DNA of 64,000 bases from Siderastrea radians. Its lineage: Eukaryota; Cnidaria; Anthozoa; Scleractinia; Rhizangiidae. The translations under genes were made by a program, and so were the position numbers. The stretch's first letter is position 1. Every line of letters begins with the position of its first letter. The stretch lies in contig OZ024890.1 of assembly GCA_964017195.1 (NCBI GenBank), forward strand, positions 24,731,701-24,795,700. Direction: 5' to 3'. Below, in pieces: positions 1 to 12,700 of this stretch. Under the pieces are notes generated by a model that saw only the letters and a list, made by a program, of their open reading frames with translations, did no database searches and had not been told where the DNA came from.

Positions 1-857
1 ACATCTCAAACGCGAGAAGCGGAGAGCAGGAAAACCAAGACCAAACGTGAAGACCGAACGCTCGAAATAAAATGTAAACACTCACGAGCGAAGCTCATCA
101 TTCCGGCTTCTTCACGGCCCTCCAAGGCCAATCGTTGCTTTATTTGCTGTTCCAGTTCTTAGTTTGCTTTTATTTTCTTTTTGCATTGAGCGATTCATTC
201 TTCGTTGGTTAGCAGGTTATTAGCAGATATGGCCAGGACGGCACTTTCTTCATCATGTGTCGGTGTACTGTCGACTTCGTGTTCCGCTTCTATCTCGTAT
301 TGAGAGCTAAAATTCATCTACAAATCAGCAGAATCCGTGTAGGTAATCTCAGTATCTGCTTTGGATTACAACATTGGAATTTTAGTTATACTATGACTTT
401 GTTCGAATTAGATAGAAGGTCAGAAGGCTTCGATCAACAAAAAAAGTCAGAGAAACACAGCTAAAAACTAAGTGGTGTGGAATTCTTAGTTCTTAATCTG
501 ACGTCACAACTACGGCTCGCCCCATGTTCCTCTTACTCGGACTTGAACCAAATTTTTGCTGAATTTAACAGGGCACAGAAAATCGAGAATTTAACCAAAT
601 CAAAACATTTTTGCGAAGAAATGTTCCAGATGATAACAGAATTTATTTAGCCGAAAAAAAATTTAGGGGTTAGGTGCACTTTAATGGCTGCGCTGCTGTA
701 CTGGAGTGATCACCAAATGTCCAATCTGCAAACTACAGCTCAGTTTGGCTGTGACGCTACTCTACAAGCGAACGTGACGTTTATTTTCCAAGATGGCGTC
801 CAAGCACATGCCCACATGCTCATGCGCACTACGCAATGTGTGTACAATAATATTTGA
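1..857. other. No gene recognised
   Basis: AT-rich sequence with only short, non-conserved reading frames. I see no TM1-TM5 coding sequence that would complete the GPCR remnant that follows. No repeat family was recognised. Confidence 0.5.
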
Positions 858-1040
858 CATGGTCTATGCAGATTTTTACTCTGTTGGTTACCAATTATTT
901 ACATGACAACTGCTGGTATCCTTCTGAATCGACCTGTTATCACACTTGATGCGCTAGCTCCTATTTCTCTTTTCATGCTAGCAACCAATTCATTTGCAAA
1001 TCCACTCATCTACTCTTTTCTCAGAATGCACTTTTCATAA
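858..1040 (+). pseudogene. GPCR remnant, TM6-TM7 only
   Basis: An open stretch of 60 codons ending in TAA at 1038-1040 reads as the C-terminal part of a rhodopsin-family receptor. It carries the TM6 signature FLLCWLP near its start and the TM7 signature NPLIY near its end, followed by SFLRMHFS and stop. A TGA lies immediately upstream in frame (855-857), and no TM1-TM5 or DRY-type motif is visible in the preceding 850 bases. The CWLP motif is more canonical than in the intact receptor at 4555, so this derives from a different paralogue. It could instead be the last exon of a receptor gene whose 5' part lies left of the window. I favour a truncated pseudogene because coral rhodopsin-like receptors of this type are usually single-exon. 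Confidence 0.7.
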
Positions 1041-1170
1041 ACCAGATTTCAAGATGGCCATTAAAGATTTCATTAAAAGGCGTGCCCTGGCGCAGTATTC
1101 TGTTGTTCTGCCACCAGGTTTCCCGTCCGGTGCAGCAGAGAAAAACATGAAACATGTTGAACGGTAACAC

Positions 1171-1628
1171 TGGCAAAAATCGAAGACAATTCACTTTGCG
1201 GAGTGGCAAATGGAAATGCTATGGGATGTCGATACGCCGACTTAAACCCTTTGTGACGTTTTTTTAAAATTTGCCGTACAAAAATTTGGTATGAAACGTC
1301 TTTGTTCGGGGAAATTTGCTGTTTGCATGGCCGCCACAGTCTGAAGGCACGTTTTTCACTAATTTATTTAGTTTTGTTTAGTTTTTCTTCAAAAAAAACT
1401 TTTCTTCTGGCAAAAATCGAAGACAATTCACTTTGCGGAGTGGCAAATGGAAATGCTATGGGATGTCGATACGCCGACTTAAACCCTTTGTGACGTTTTT
1501 TTAAAATTTGCCGTACAAAAATTTGGTATGAAACGTCTTTGTTCGGGGAAATTTGCTGTTTGCATGGCCGCCACAGTCTGAAGGCACGTTTTTCACTAAT
1601 TTATTTAGTTTTATTTAGTTTTTCTTCA
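1171..1628. repeat. Tandem duplication, 237-bp unit
   Basis: The stretch beginning tggcaaaaatcgaagac at 1171 recurs at 1408 with almost no change for about 220 bp. The only difference I saw in the shared part is tttagttttG versus tttagttttA. The near-identity implies a recent duplication. Confidence 0.9.
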
Positions 1629-4554
1629 TACCCTTTACATTTTTTATCATTTTATTGTTTTAGCCTTCATCGGTTTTGTTTACTTTAAACTGAATTTTGA
1701 CCAATATGGTGGATCCAAGATGGCGGCCGTTCGTAAACCATGATGAAATGTTTAGTTTTGCTGATGTGATTGAAAAGGGATATCTGTATTCTTATATTCA
1801 CCTTTTGCGTCTTCTGTCGATGGGCGATGTTTTTCAAGAGAGATAAAAAAAGGATTATTTTAACAAGCGAAGACAGTAAACATAAATGAAATAATTTGTA
1901 CTTTTAAGACGAGACAAAAAGAGACATTTTGATGTTAATGAACTACGACGGACGCTCGTTAAGTGTATTAATAGAAGAGTAACTTTTCAGTTTTGTCAAG
2001 AGGTGAGATGTCAAACGAAAAACATCACCCCAAACTCCTGATGTCACGCTTATCGCTTGTACCCATTTAACTCAGCCTACATTAAACAACCTTGTGGTTT
2101 TGCTCTACATCAAAGACATTTCCGAAACGATCTCTAGAGAGTTACGAAGGGAAAACGTTTTAACGTTTTCCCTTCGTAACTCTCTAAAAACGCTGAATCA
2201 CTTTTTCCCAAGACCTAAAACCAGACAAAATCGAGAAACAATATATTAGAGATGTTTAATTTTTTACAATATAAAATCGATGTTTAAGCTGTAACTTTGC
2301 CTTCTACGAACAAACCGGAAGAGCTATGAAAACTAGGATCTCCGAACATAAAAGAGCTGTTCGCACTTTTTGATTTGAATTCAACGGATTGCTCAACACG
2401 TAGATATATATATAGATATTCAAGATTTGTATTTTCTTTTTTTGTGTGTGTGTAATTTGTATTTTTTCTCTTGATCTTTCTAATGTTTCTAAGTATAATT
2501 TAGTGGTAGCTCTTTCCTAGTCCTATTACTTGAATCTGTAAATTAACGTACATTATCGTAATTTCATACATTGCCTGAGTTGCTCTTATCAGTTAATATG
2601 AGGGGTCTCCTAGATACGCCTAGAAAGGCTTCTGAGACTTCCTGCTCAATACTGTTACTACAGTGATGTATGAAATATTGTAGTGGTGAATGATCTTGGG
2701 CAAATAAGTAAATAAATAAAAGAAGGACGATCCCACCATGGACTTTGACAATGTTAAAAACGTTGACGGGCAACTAATTACAGTAAAAGGCTGTTCCTTG
2801 AAGCGTAACTCTCCCTCAGGGACTCTAACGCAGGAAATGATCACATTAACATTTTCAGTATTTACACCTCTCTTTGCTAACATGCTGCGTCTGGCTCCTC
2901 TTTTCATACGTTTAGATAACTGGATAATTTAGGACCGTATATCTTTTACAGTTACAGTTTAAGTTCATCTTTTACAGTTACAGGTGAAGTTCGAAGATTT
3001 TCGATCGAAACGTCTGTAATTTTAAAAGTTCGTTTTTAACGTTTTTTAGCCAATGTCAAACCATTTTTTTTAGAATTTTTTGTTATGATTCCTAGCTGCC
3101 ATTTCAGAGAAATAAGACGTGTTGGGCAGGATCTGAATGTTCAGCTGCTGGAATAATATTAAAAGGTGTTTACCTGTCAAGAAATAATTAGTTTGCTCTC
3201 ATTGCGAATGACATTTGTTGCCATTGGATCTTCTGTTCTAGTTTTTGTGGAAGTCTCCAAATTAACCTGCTAGTTTCCAAACTGTGCCGGTAGAAAACAA
3301 ATTAAAAAGAAAACGTCATGTCGCTAAATTAACGAAAATAAATGCCAGTTGGTATTTCACAAATTCCAAGCTGTTTAAAGTAAACCTGTATGATTATAGT
3401 TTAGCGGAGGATGACAAAAAAGTTATTAATGTGCTAATAGACTTGGCCTCAGGGTGTCGCATGATTTTGTTTTTCACTACTGGCATAAGAAGCCTGAAAC
3501 TAAATGATCAACAGTCTCAATGAAAGGTCATGTAAGACTTGCACAGTATGTCAGAGACTTATTCCAGCTAAGAGCCATCGTATCGTTTATTCATAAATAC
3601 TTGCCTCCTACTAAACACAAGGTCGCTAGTAACTCACACTCCCTGTTGTCTGGGTCAACGAAATAAATAATAAAGCCTTAAAAAAAGATAAGAATTTGCA
3701 TTTGAATATTTAAAATGAGTTAATTTGCTAAATTATAAAAATATATAACAAGAGAAAATTAACAGAGATTATTTCAGTCCTACAATATCAACATGATGAT
3801 AGAGGCACGGGCCTCGATTATTAGAAATTTTTAAGTTTTTTTATGTGATTGATGTAAAATCAACGTGAATTCTAAAAAAGTCAGCATTTTACAACAGGCA
3901 TTAAGAGCTAAGGCGTTAAATTATTATCCATTCATTCGGATTAATCGACAGGTGTAAAATACGTCGTCCAAATTTCCATGCGTTATATTTATTCTCGGTT
4001 TTTGTCTAGCTCAAACTTTGATTGGTTTTGATCATCTGTTCATGGAAAAAGCATGTTTGGTATAAGTATAAAGCACAACCCACTTTTAACACAAATTTTG
4101 CTTTTTAAATGCAAATAAGTTCTATGTATAAGGTTGCGGAGGAAGATTGAGCCACAAAATACGCTTAGGACGTCATAATCTTGATATTGACCCTTTAACT
4201 AGTATGGCATTAGTATGACGAGAAAGGACAACCCATTTTCTCTTGTGATATAGTCGTCGCTGACAGCCTCGTCATTGTGCAGTCATCGAAGGAAGGAAAG
4301 GCAAACATTTTTCCATCATGTTTGACTGACGAAAACTGTGCCATCTTTAAGATATACGATTTTTTCAAACCGAAGAAACTAACCGGGTCCTCTGTTGTTC
4401 ACTTTAAGGACAGGCATCAATCGAGCAGTAATTATAAGTCGCAATATTTCGTTATCGCTGCGTTATCAGAGGCGAAAACTAGACTTTCAAAGGAAGCATT
4501 TTCCAATTTTGAAGTTGTTTTGACTGCTTTTCCAGAAGAACTCTTCTCTCCAAA
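1629..4554. other. Intergenic; 5' flank of GPCR
   Basis: About 2.9 kb of AT-rich DNA with no reading frame I can assign. It includes the inverted repeat at 2135-2186. A 79-codon open stretch at 3284-3523 starts without ATG and resembles nothing I know. The segment just before 4555 is probably the GPCR 5' UTR. Confidence 0.5.
2135..2186. repeat. Perfect inverted repeat, 25-bp arms
   Basis: Arms at 2135-2159 and 2162-2186 are exact reverse complements (core gttacgaagggaaaacgtt) separated by 2 nt. The structure would form a long hairpin or cruciform. No flanking gene explains it. Confidence 0.9.
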
Positions 4555-5538
4555 ATGAACACAACTGGTACCCATGAGCTCGTAGTTGATCAGGTTAGAC
4601 GGGAATTATCGTCCTGGCTGAAAGTCCTTTTCGTTTCCATATCCGTTATCCAGATAATTGGCACCGCTTTCGGCAATTATCTCGTGGTAAGAGCATTTTG
4701 CAAATTCACAAACCTGCGGACGGCGTCTAACAGCATACTGGTGAGCTTATCAGCCGCAGATTTGTCGATGGTGGTTGTCTTTATTTTGCACATAACTAAC
4801 GTTCTAGGTCCGAAGACAGCTCCTCACGAATTATGTGGCGTGACGTCGATGCTTAGCCTCACCTTCAATTTTGCCATCATTCTTCATCTCGCGTTAATCA
4901 GCGTCGAACGTTTCATAGCCGTTAAATTCGCCTTGAGGTATCACACCATAGTGACTAATCGCCGAGCGGTGATCGCTTCAATCGTGGTTTGGCTGTGGGC
5001 AATTTTAGTTGCCATGGTGTTTTCTGAGTTGTTGAAGGCGTACGGGCAAAAAACGTTCACTGAATTTCTGCAGGCATTGACACCTTGCTTCGATCTTCTC
5101 CGGAAAAAGCCTTTCATTTTGCAATCAGAGTCTGTCAGAGCGTACTTACTATTCTTGGTGGTAACATTGTTGGTCTTGCCCATAGCGATCATCTTGTTTT
5201 CACACATTTACATCTTCAAAGTTGCGAGTAAAAAACGAAAACAAATCAGCCAAGGAGGGGGAAACATGCCAATGGGTATATGTACACTTGCCATGAAACG
5301 CGAAATGAAAGCTGCCTGTACTGTGGCCATTGTTGTTGGCTTGTGTCTCGGTAGCTTTGTGCCGCTGTTGGTTGTACTGTGCCTCCGTTTCCTCTCCCCG
5401 ACAATAACCACTCCGGAGCTCATGTACGGGACATATTTTGTGGCGAGTATGAACGCCTGGTGGAATCCTATCATTTACTGTTGGAGAAACGAAAGCTTCA
5501 AAAGAAGTTTCAAAAGACTTTTGAGATGTGGTTTATAG
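4555..5538 (+). CDS. Class A (rhodopsin-like) GPCR, single exon
   Basis: A complete 327-residue receptor with seven hydrophobic segments and no introns. TM1 has GN at 40-41 and TM2 has LSAADL at 65-70. The TM3 disulphide Cys is C94, and the TM3 end has ERF at 118-120 in place of DRY. TM4 has WLW around 146-148. C178 in the second extracellular loop can pair with C94. TM5 has P209. TM6 has FVP at 268-270 in place of CWxP. TM7 has NPIIY at 304-308, followed by a basic helix 8 with Cys at 325 as a possible palmitoylation site. The N-terminus has one sequon (NTT). The ATG at 4555 gives a normal 20-residue extracellular tail. The ligand is unknown. This style belongs to the large cnidarian orphan or amine/melatonin-like receptor expansions. 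ERF and the lost CWxP could alter activation, but both variants occur in working receptors. Confidence 0.93.
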   Translation: MNTTGTHELVVDQVRRELSSWLKVLFVSISVIQIIGTAFGNYLVVRAFCKFTNLRTASNSILVSLSAADLSMVVVFILHITNVLGPKTAPHELCGVTSMLSLTFNFAIILHLALISVERFIAVKFALRYHTIVTNRRAVIASIVVWLWAILVAMVFSELLKAYGQKTFTEFLQALTPCFDLLRKKPFILQSESVRAYLLFLVVTLLVLPIAIILFSHIYIFKVASKKRKQISQGGGNMPMGICTLAMKREMKAACTVAIVVGLCLGSFVPLLVVLCLRFLSPTITTPELMYGTYFVASMNAWWNPIIYCWRNESFKRSFKRLLRCGL

Positions 5539-6431
5539 TTTGGTGAACTGATAAAACCGATACTCATCTAAAACCCAGAAAAACAAATACAATAATTCCG
5601 CCCAAGAGTAAAGAACTTCAAGAAATGCAGTTTCAAGATCCCAAAACGACTAATTTAAGCCAATCAGTGATTACTGCCAGTAGGCATAACGCCACATAAT
5701 TATTTCTCAATTATTCCAAGTCTTTCAATTGAATTGAGTTGAGTCTGACCGGCAGAACTATCCATCAGCTAAACTCGTAAACAGGGTTACCTTTCACTCG
5801 CAATTCACGTTTTCACGTTCTACACGAGACCCTTAACTTTGGTCATTTCTCGGTGTAATTTTGTCCAGACCACCAAAGAAATGTAGAACACGCCCGCAGA
5901 GCTTTGTTCTATTTATCACGCCTTTTATTACGGTATATTTTGGGTGTTATTTTGGGATTTAGTTATTAGGTTGTTAGGGATTTAGTAAAACGTTTCTTCA
6001 AAGGCTCCATGAGATTGAATACTCTATGAGATTTGCAAGTCACCTTCGTTAACAAGTCGCCATCGTCAACAAAGCGAAGTTTTACTTCGTTTTGACAGTT
6101 TGCAGAGTGAAAATCTCACGAAGAATCATTTGTTAGAGCTGCCATAATTGAATGGCCACGTCAAAACTCATTACACTCGAAAAGCTCTCAAAATTCGTCC
6201 AAATACAGGGCAATTCGAGCAAATCTGAAAAAAAAACCTTAAGAATACTTAATGAAATCTACAATTAAATGAAACAGTTAAGTGCCCAAGCCCTTGGATC
6301 TTTCTTTCAGGGGGCCTGCAATTAAGTGGCCATATATAGCCACTTGTTATGCAAATAGTTAAAGCGCAAAGTTTGGTTTACATCCTACGCGTAATTAGCC
6401 TTGTGACAGTATCTAAGGTTCATACTCACCA
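5539..6431. other. Intergenic, nothing recognised
   Basis: 3' flank of the GPCR gene. AT-rich, with no long reading frame and no clear repeat family. Confidence 0.5.
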
Positions 6432-6654
6432 GGGCCCGGTTATTCAAAGCAGGATTAAGCTAACCCAGGATTAGAGTCAATTTTGAATTCAGTTTTACAG
6501 CCAAACGACAAGGATTGCCGTAAATCTTTTGTGCCTACACTTTGACTTTGGTCGCTTTCAAACGGTCACTTGGAATTTGCTGTGAACCAAAACCTTGGTT
6601 AAATTTTAATCCTCGGTTAGTGCAGCGTTAACCGGCTTTCGAACAACCGGGCCC
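6432..6654. mobile_element. MITE-like element, TIR GGGCCCGGTT
   Basis: Bounded by gggcccggttattcaaa and its imperfect complement tttcgaacaaccgggccc, 223 bp. Inside are paired motifs of the type aggattaa/ttaatcct. A related copy lies at 52154-52400, and a partial one (taatcctgggttag...ctttgaacc) near 50365-50400. No transposase is encoded, so it is non-autonomous. Confidence 0.75.
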
Positions 6655-7076
6655 AGATGACTAACTGGCACGTCCTAAATAAACTATATCAATTGAATGT
6701 CTCATGGTAGTCTAGTTAGTACCAATTATTATAAGTTTCAATGCGCTAGAATAGTTTTTTTTTTTAACTGAACCATGATACAAATGTGTCAGTTGGCTTT
6801 TCAAAGGGTTACTACAAATACCTGACATCATCTCAGCTCAGTCCATAGGCGTTTCCTGGGCGTTTCGTTTTGCGTGTCGTGTTGCGTATGACGTATCTCA
6901 TGCTATAACGTCATGACGTTTTGCGCCAAGTCGAGTCAGCGGGAAAGGAACGCACGGGATCCGGGCTGCGTTAATAAGGTAACTAGAAGTTCCTTCCGCA
7001 TTTGTTCAGTGATATTTAGACTTAATTCACGTAACAGGGCAATAGATTCGCCCAATTTGCGAATTAGCTAGTTTTC

Positions 7077-7886
7077 ATGGTTGTTTCTGAACAGAAACAG
7101 TTTCATCAAATAAAACGCAGATGCACTCTTTTGGGATTTTTAACTATTTTAATACTCTGTTGCTCTACATGCCCAGTACTCAGTCGTTCCCTTCCCGACT
7201 CCCTTGATTTTTGTGGAAGTGATGACGACAAAAAAATTATACTCGCTCGTCGAACACCAGAATATAACCTGATCGGGGAACCGGCAAAGAGTGAAAGAAT
7301 TCTTTTCATAAAAATAGCAGTCCCCTCTATTTTTTGGAATTCATGTTATTTATTTATTTATTTATTATTATTATTATTATTTTTTCTTTAACTAGTATGA
7401 TTAAAAAAATCAATATCCCTCGAATATCTTCCATGCAACTATGTATCATTGTGTGTATATGTCGAGGAGTTTTGGGAAGATTTTCCATCATTAGTTTAGA
7501 AAGATTGTCCGGGCCGCCTTGGTCAGGCAAACTGATCTCTATATAATCTTTGGCTTTGCACGTGGAAGAAATCATTCTTACATAATATATCCTTTTTATA
7601 CAAGCTTATATTAAAACAATTTATTTTTAGATCAGAACAATAACGCATGAGTTATTTTCGGAAGTACAATAAGAAGTACTATTTATGTACACAGTGAATC
7701 TTCTTCTCGAACTGTTACGAGAGTTAACCAGTAGCATTTTGCTCAGTGAGAATTATGCGGTGCGCAGCGGACAAGGCCCCAAGCTGTCGTATGTCTTCGT
7801 GCTGTAGTTTTTTCAAGAGTTTGCAGCTCTGTTTAGCTTCTATCCCATTCTATTTACAGAGATCCATAAGACCCATGAAATACTAA
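7077..7886 (+). CDS. Tentative two-exon small secreted Cys-rich protein
   Basis: Proposed exons are 7077-7290 (ATG, phase 1 end, donor gtgaaa) and 7747-7886 (acceptor tttgctcag, TAA at 7884-7886), giving 117 residues. Exon 1 has a basic N-terminus and a hydrophobic core (TLLGFLTILILCC, residues 17-29), which looks like a signal peptide or signal anchor. It is followed by DFCGSDDDKK. Exon 2 has a Cys cluster, MSSCCSFFKSLQLC. The two exons join in frame. The donor is weak and the intervening 456 bp contains a microsatellite. The Cys spacing does not fit the insulin A-chain pattern. I do not recognise the family. Exon 1 looks more solid than exon 2. Confidence 0.35.
7346..7385. repeat. (TTTA)n/(TTA)n microsatellite
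   Basis: Runs of ttta followed by tta. They may be the A/T tail of an old retroposon. Confidence 0.8.
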
Positions 7887-9734
7887 AACAAGCCAAGATT
7901 AGCCCACTATAGGATGTGACCCCTCCTCTCCTGAATTTTAAATTTCCACATGGAGTCCGTAGACAGAAAAAAACTGACATTGCTCAAAAGAACAGCTTTC
8001 AAATTTGCAAAACTTTTCAATTTAAGCGGCATAACTACAGGAAGTTGGACGTCAGAAATTTTTCAGATTTTTTCACAGGAGCTCGTGTATTCCAGGAGAG
8101 ATTTTACCACCGGCCGCGTACTGCCACTGGTAAACGCCTGCAAAAATTTTTGAAATTCAGCATCAAATCTCATTTCGCCTCGAGGCAAAATGCAACTCAC
8201 AAATTTCAGTTGACGTTCTTCTATTAGTAATTGTAAAGTGCTTTTTGGTTCGTCGTTTCTGCTGCATATCCAGGCCGAACTTCAAAATTTAGGTCTGACG
8301 AGGTGACTCGTCTATATAACAGCACGAAAATATCTGATATCCCGCTACGATTTCAATAAACTCATCAATCGGGATCCAGTGATTACTCGAAGGGTGATAA
8401 CAACCTCAAAACAAACAGAACTAAAAAATCATGATATTAGTAGTCATACCGTCAGGACTAATATCTGAGCCAAATCACCAAATAAGTGAGAAGAATGCAG
8501 CTATCGCTTACCCACCAACTTGAAATCTTATCAAGAATTAAGATGAAATCCATCAGGAAATTGAGTAACCAGTGGACAAAAACCAGAATAATTTAAAGAT
8601 TATCGCATTCTTTTTTACACTTTTTAAGAGCTATAGACATAATTAGTTGTCTGTAATAACACCAAAGACAATTTCTCATGGGAGCCCGTGAAATTAAATT
8701 TCAAATTTCACAGGAATTGTGTAAACACGGGTAAAATAGGTAAATTTTTATGCGTAAGACTTCATTTTGTGAAATTTGAAATTTATTTTCTCGGGCTCCC
8801 ATAAGAAATTGTCTTTGGGGTTATTACAGATAACAAATTACATCCATAGCTCTCACAAAATGTAAAAAAGAATGCGATATGCTTTAAGTTATTCTGGTAC
8901 AAGATTTTTGTCCACTGAAAATTAGATTTACTCAATTTCCTAATGGTTCCGTCTTAAACCTTCTCTCTGTTGACTTTTTGTGTTAATTTGACCTCATGAA
9001 GAAAATTTGACAGCCTGTGTTGGTGACTCAAACCACCAAGAATGTTTTGCATATATCAACTGGTAAATTATTCATACTTAGAGATATTGCTGAACATAGC
9101 TCTTACGTTTTTGACCTTCCTCGTAAACTAATTAGACAGTCGGGAAGTCGATGTGCAAAACAAAACAAAACGACAGAACTTGAAAAAAGTGAAATTCATA
9201 TATAAAACCGTTAGATTTTGTCATTTTCTTACAAAAGTCAGGAATGAAAATCAATTCGCTACTTTTAAATTGAGACCTTTAAACAAAACTCAAGCTGAGA
9301 GAACTACTAATCATAATTAAAAAAGAACGTTATACAAAACAAAACGAAATAGACTACACCATTTTGCAAATTAAAATCCGAAGCTACCAAATTGCACGTC
9401 TTTAAAAAAAACTATCATAAAATTTCCATCACAAGATTGGTAAGTTTTTAGCTTTATGTCTCTAAGAAAATAAAAATCGTCTTGTTTCTAGTAACTGCAA
9501 AGTTTAGGCGTCTTGCGACTGACCTTTGAAGAGCTCTTTTCAATTTGTTGACTGTTTAACGCATGGCATGTGTTAAGGTAATTCTGGAAACCTGGTTCGA
9601 TAAAGAAAACGTCATTAATATTCGATGAACTCAGCGTCGACAGGATGACGTTAACTTCGCTGAGAACAGGCAGGAAAGAAATAATGAAGAAAAATGACTA
9701 GCCTGGTCAAGTGTTAACAAAAAGTTCTTCCAAA
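7887..9734. other. Intergenic; 5' flank of the 9.7-kb gene
   Basis: Apart from the foldback element at 8539-8957 I see no gene here. Short open stretches at 7916-8227 and 9017-9205 lack signatures of real proteins. Confidence 0.5.
8539..8957. mobile_element. Foldback element with ~190-bp terminal inverted repeats
   Basis: The left half (from aagatgaaatccatcagg through aaatttcaaatttcac) is repeated in reverse complement in the right half, which ends in caatttcctaatgg at about 8957. Paired landmarks are gcattctttttt, gacaatttct and atgggagcccg. The central non-repeated loop is only about 50 bp. No coding potential, so it is a foldback or MITE-type non-autonomous DNA element. Confidence 0.8.
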
Positions 9735-12700
9735 ATGTATGTCTTAAGCTGTGTGATATTTTTATCGACGCTATCAGGTATTTGTCGAGCTTTATCATTA
9801 TTTTCTGTGAAGCGCACGCTTAGCTTGTATGTGTCTGAATGTATGTGCACACTGGCAGATAACTACTCATATTTCCCTTTCATTTCGATTATCAAAAGTT
9901 TGCACTTTGCGCTGAATTTAGTGACTATTTAAATGGAATTTGCACACTGTTGTGCGTTGTCACTAAAGCATTTTGTTCAAGAATTATTTTTTCTTGCCTC
10001 ACAAAGCAACAAATGAAGGTATATAAAAATTATAATTCGTATCTCAAAGTTAATGTTTATCTATTTTTATATTTTTGCAGCGTTCGTTTCTGATGCCGCC
10101 AGTAGCCAAAACCAGGTATAATATCAAGAATTTCTCTTTGCTAAAATATGTCAACCTTTGTTTTTAAATATCATGCAGAAATTTCACACCCCGAATGAAA
10201 CTAAACGACTGACATAAGTCATTAACTCGGTAACTGTTTCAAGAAAACGGCAGTTATTCAAATTATGTTTCTTAATAATTTGCTGCGGGTCTTACTGCAA
10301 GTATTCAGCCTTTTTCGAATTTGTTAACGCTTTATCGTTAACAGCAAGAAGCAGGTGACACATTTCAACGCGTTCTTAATAATTTTATGTTATCATAAAA
10401 TTTAACTAGTGCTACAACATCAAAACCAATATCGAGATCGAAACGATCCTTAATGTTTCCAACGTACAAATTAAAAGGGAAAACTGAATATATTCTAACA
10501 ATTAATTATTATACAACATAAGAGGCTACTATTTAGTGAAAAAGTGTCGAAAGTCAGCTTAATTGCCGTGAAGTTCATCTAATGTTCGGCTAAGTGTTAT
10601 TTAGACGACTGGTCTCATTTGAATAGATTGAGCTCTCGATGTTTGTAATGTCGGCCAAAATTAATTCAGGGCTAATGTTATCTCAAGTCAACGCATTTGT
10701 AGACAATTTTTTTTTGGAAAGGAAAACGATAGTATTTTTTATTTCTTTGACGGTTTTGTTTAAGTGTTTTATTTTAAAATCCGGTATGAATGAATTTACA
10801 CCTTTCTGTCGTTGCCTAGAAACAGTCATTTTATTTGTTCAAAATAGGAGCTGCGCGGGCGTTAAGAAAACAACTGAACTCTTAATTTAACAAGCCAAAT
10901 AGAACTCTTTAGACGAAATCCCAAAACGTGACCAGTTGAAAGCTACAGAGACGTTCTTTTCTATGATCTGTTTATTGTATAAGGGGGCTCTAACTCTTGA
11001 GTTTGTGAATCAGAAATCCTTCCAATGTCTGTGGCCATTCAAATAAAAGCTACTGAGCAGTATTTTCGTGTGGAACCGTTTGTTATGCTGCACAAGGTAG
11101 TTCTATAGCTTTTGCATTTGTAGATGAAATCCGTATGGCAGTTGGTCAGATTTGTCACGTGCAGGCCAGGGACACGTGCTTCTCACTCACTTGCAGTGTT
11201 GTAAACTTACTAACATTTCTATTAGGGGCCGATTACATGAGCCGGGCTGGCTCGGTAGCAGGGCTGGCTCGGTCTACCGAGATGACGGCTCAGCCCGGTA
11301 TTACATGAGGCGAGCCAGCCCGCCTACGGCTAAATTTAGAAGCTGTCGTGTGAAAAGATGGCCCAGTACATCAAAGAGCATGAATCGAATGTTTTTACTT
11401 TCGCTAATCCATTATTTTGGTGTAGTATTTTCAGTTTTACGTAACTTTATGGTCTGATAAACCTTTACGTGTTATATAGAAAGAGAAATATCGATCTGCT
11501 GGTGAGCCACTTTGCATTTAGTGGCGAGAAAGTTTTGATACGGCTAGCCGCGCTGGCCCGCCAATCGCGATTACATGGTAAATTTTCAGCCCGGCTAGCC
11601 GGGATCCTGGCATTGTGATGCCGGGATACCAGCTAGCCGGGCTGAGATTTTTCCATGTAATCGCGAAGTAGATCAGTTATTGTGTTTCACAGACGTGCCA
11701 AGATCCCGGCAAACCGAGCAAGCACGGCTAACCGGGCCAGCCCGCCTCATGTAATCGGCCCCTTAAACTACCGTATAAAAACGCGGGCTCATCTTTGGTT
11801 GGTGACATGAATTAAAGAGAAACAGTGCGTTTGTTTCCCCGAGACTGAACATTGCGGGTCGAGGGTGAAGGCAAACAGCCATCTTTGAGGGTCAAACAGC
11901 CACCTTTTCATGCTTGTCGAGGGGAAGTGAAACTGACAGGAAACAAACATTTTTTCAGATAGACAAAACGAAACTTGCTCAGCTTCTCCTGTGGAACACC
12001 CGATTTTAAGGTATCGTGCCACTGAATGCAATGATACATTTTTTTATTTCCCTAGTTTTGGTGCAACTTGCCTGGTGTACAGAGATGTGTCGACAAAGCC
12101 AACAACCTGACAGAGTGCAACTGCACTAGACAAGACGACAGTTATTGCCCTGCCAACAACTCGTGCCTTCCACCTGAAAGTTACAATAAGAGTGCGTGTT
12201 GGCTCAATGCAAGCTGCCCCATTGGTGAGTGTGACTGGAAAAGTGTTAGCTCCTACGGTGTAGACATGAACCAAAAGTCGTCGAGAGTTAAAGAGCATTT
12301 AAACTATTTGAGAACGCATGAGAGTTAGTGAAAGTGCATGAGAGTTGTTGAGAGGCCATGAGAGTGAAATGGGACTCTATGAGGGTTGATGAGAGAAAGT
12401 AAGAGTCGATAAGAGGCCATGAGAGTTAATGAGAGCGTATGAGAGTCGATAAGAGGCCACGAGAGTCAATAATTCGGAGCCAAAATTTGAATAAGTAATC
12501 CAACGACGGCTCGAGTTTCAACTGCCGTCGATTCCTCTTACTGAAGGTTATTGAACCAGTTTTGGTGTTTATTGGACCATAAGTACTTAGCTTATTTAGC
12601 CTCATTAAAATACAAAAAAACACCTGAATACTTAGCCAGGTGTTGCCATACGAGAGGTATCTCAAAATAGGAAACTGACATGTATTATGTAGAGAACAGG

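Noticed and set aside
4277..4558. Open frame whose TGA overlaps the GPCR ATG
   Set aside because: It lacks an ATG, has no recognisable features and is most likely 5' UTR; an ATGA overlap has no special meaning in animal mRNA.
7077..7886. Insulin-like peptide
   Set aside because: The Cys pattern C-x4-CC-x8-C does not match the insulin A chain CC-x3-C-x8-C, and no B-chain motif is present.
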